From Sediminispirochaeta sp964394395 (GTDB lineage Bacteria > Spirochaetota > Spirochaetia > DSM-16054 > Sediminispirochaetaceae), in contig CAYMWV010000001.1 of the NCBI GenBank assembly GCA_964394395.1, forward strand, positions 11,585 through 75,584: a stretch of 64,000 nucleotides of DNA, written 5' to 3'. Numbering within the stretch: the stretch's first letter is position 1; each line of letters opens with the position of its first letter. Shown piece after piece: positions 62,884 through 64,000 of the stretch. The notes under the pieces are model-generated. The model ran no database searches. It had not been told where the DNA came from and worked only from the letters and a program-made list of their open reading frames with translations. Both the position numbers and the translations under genes were made by a program.

Positions 62884-63777
62884 ATGAATCGTATAAAGAA
62901 GCTTCACATAGTGCTAATTCTCCTGTTTGCAATCCTTCTGTCAGCCCCCGTTGGGGCACTTGAAGTAAGCGGTATGTTTCATACCGGCAATCTATCTTTT
63001 GACAAAGAATCTATAGTCCAAGAAGCATCATTGAGCGGAACAAAATTCCCCTACGGTTTCTCCCTTTATGCATCCCAACAGATTAATGATGCACTTAATC
63101 TCAAAGCAGGGGTTTTTTACGATCCTATCCTGCGCTACATCACCTACACCCTCTTTGAGTACCGCCAGGATTACATTACCTTGGGGGTTGGTCCCTTTTT
63201 CGGAACCCTCAACACCCCCGGGTCCATTCTCCAATCTGGGATTTCCACCGAAGTAACCGCTCAGATACCTGGAATGGTCTATGCTAAACTGCGCTCCGAC
63301 AGTTCTATCGGCGCCCGGTTCACTAAGAATGGCGATTACCTTCAAGAACGAAATGATCTTTCCATCGGTTATTACATTCCCAATGCAATCTGTTCACTCA
63401 ATATGCTCTCTAAAAGTTTTGTTACACGAAAAACAGCATCCCTGGAGATTGATGATACCCTGGTTGAATACTCCTTTAAGGTGGATATCTACCAAAAGAA
63501 TGTCCCTTTTCAGATTTTGCTCTCCTTTGGATATCAGCAACTTACCAGGAGCTATATCGACACTACAGCTTCAACCACCACGGCGAATACCTTGAATTCG
63601 ATCATCCTCGGTACCAAATTTACCTTTCGTCTCTCTGATGCTCTCAAGATCATTGCAGATCTGGATAGTAATGTTTATTCATTTGGTACAGGTAAGGACG
63701 GTGCTTTGGGGCTTCCTGGGGGGTTGCCGGAGGCTTATTTGTTTCGGTCGGCAGTTGGTTTTAGTTGGACTTTTTGA
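62884..63777 (+). CDS. Outer-membrane beta-barrel protein candidate
   Basis: Starting at ATG 62884 there is a signal peptide (NRIKKLHIVLILLFAILLSAPVGA) and about 270 residues of beta-rich sequence ending FSWTF, a beta-barrel signal. The strand-like segments include YGFSLYASQQINDALNLKAGVFYDP and FQILLSFGYQQL. An in-frame start at 62716 exists but the added residues come from the inserted repeat. Similar in style to the previous gene though not clearly homologous. Confidence 0.72.
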   Translation: MNRIKKLHIVLILLFAILLSAPVGALEVSGMFHTGNLSFDKESIVQEASLSGTKFPYGFSLYASQQINDALNLKAGVFYDPILRYITYTLFEYRQDYITLGVGPFFGTLNTPGSILQSGISTEVTAQIPGMVYAKLRSDSSIGARFTKNGDYLQERNDLSIGYYIPNAICSLNMLSKSFVTRKTASLEIDDTLVEYSFKVDIYQKNVPFQILLSFGYQQLTRSYIDTTASTTTANTLNSIILGTKFTFRLSDALKIIADLDSNVYSFGTGKDGALGLPGGLPEAYLFRSAVGFSWTF

Positions 63778-63806
63778 AACTGTTGCCAAAGAAACTGTTG
63801 CCAAAA
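63778..63806. repeat. Short direct repeat after the last beta-barrel gene
   Basis: GAAACTGTTGCCAAA occurs twice in succession just after the stop codon. Confidence 0.5.
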
Positions 63807-63927
63807 TTGTGGAATAGGCTTCTATAGTCCCCAACATCGCCATCGAAAACAATTCTGATAAACGATCATTCCTGATATCTGCTTACTCGTAATTTGTTTA
63901 ACTATCTCTTCTCTCCTTACCTCCCCC

Positions 63928-63999
63928 TTATGCCGCCAAATGCCCAGACAACTGCTCCGGCCTAATCCCCATGGGCCTCACGACAACATCTTCATCAAC
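63928..63999 (-). CDS. Possible 3' fragment of a gene entering from the right edge
   Basis: The minus frame is open from the window edge and ends at TAA (63930-63928), encoding VDEDVVVRPMGIRPEQLSGH and LAA before the stop. With only 24 codons it cannot be identified. The 120 bases between here and the last beta-barrel gene hold nothing else recognisable. Confidence 0.3.
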   Translation of the reverse strand, partial: VDEDVVVRPMGIRPEQLSGHLAA

Positions 64000-64000
64000 C

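Overview
The window looks like the chromosome of a free-living or host-associated spirochaete (Spirochaetia, Spirochaetaceae-like). This is inferred from three things. There is an F2-type chemotaxis operon whose CheW carries a CheR-like domain, as described in treponemes. MurE has a DEDPR motif instead of DNPR, which fits ornithine-type spirochaetal peptidoglycan. Gene neighbourhoods such as Maf/rpsB-tsf-frr-uppS-cdsA-dxr-rseP also fit. The DNA is moderately GC-balanced and densely packed, with many ATGA/GTGA overlaps, TTG and GTG starts, and two runs of exactly 100 N.

Layout. 1-3.6 kb: a truncated protein, an ABC-F ATPase, a small membrane protein, an assembly gap inside a 13-bp tandem repeat, and maf. 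3.6-12.8 kb (+): rpsB-tsf-(terminator)-frr-uppS-cdsA-dxr-rseP, then a CpXC protein and an exported beta-propeller. 12.8-17.3 kb (-): rpsF-ssb-rpsR-DUF2232-rplI-dnaB-comFB-like, with a promoter and a leader hairpin. 17.3-20 kb: a small protein, a UDPGP-family enzyme, hisI, a bidirectional terminator and a 2[4Fe-4S] ferredoxin. 20.2-23.4 kb (-): dxs, a FlgH-like protein and a 29-residue COX24-type basic protein. 23.4-36.7 kb: murD, a FemAB-type transferase, a 54-bp minisatellite containing the second gap, metG, hflKC, a D12 adenine methyltransferase head-to-head with murE, ddl and a nitroreductase. 36.8-47.7 kb: a large membrane protein, dinB, a YVTN propeller, an NlpC/P60 enzyme, trmL, proC, serS, a zinc-ribbon protein, pncB and a neuB-like gene. 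47.7-61.4 kb (-): a long chemotaxis region. 61.5-64 kb: two outer-membrane beta-barrel candidates and a gene fragment at the edge.

The genes group into envelope synthesis (dxr, dxs, uppS, cdsA, murD, murE, ddl, FemAB, rseP), translation and replication, and two complete chemotaxis clusters. One cluster (CheY-CheX/C-CheY-CheD-CheB-CheR-CheA-CheY-MCP-STAS) is an adaptation-type system. Its CheA has two Hpt domains and, in the linker, a tandem motif resembling the c-di-GMP-binding MshEN domain. The other (cheA-cheW/R-cheX-cheY) is the motility-type F2 system.

The main unusual features are these. A palindromic dispersed repeat supplies the stop codon and C-terminal tail of dxs and has a second copy in front of an outer-membrane protein gene. 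A decayed REC/HD-GYP gene lies between the STAS gene and a tRNA-Val. At least six genes have promoter-like hexamers placed 6-9 nt before the start codon without a clear ribosome-binding site, suggesting leaderless transcripts. Two sequence gaps both fall in tandem repeats.
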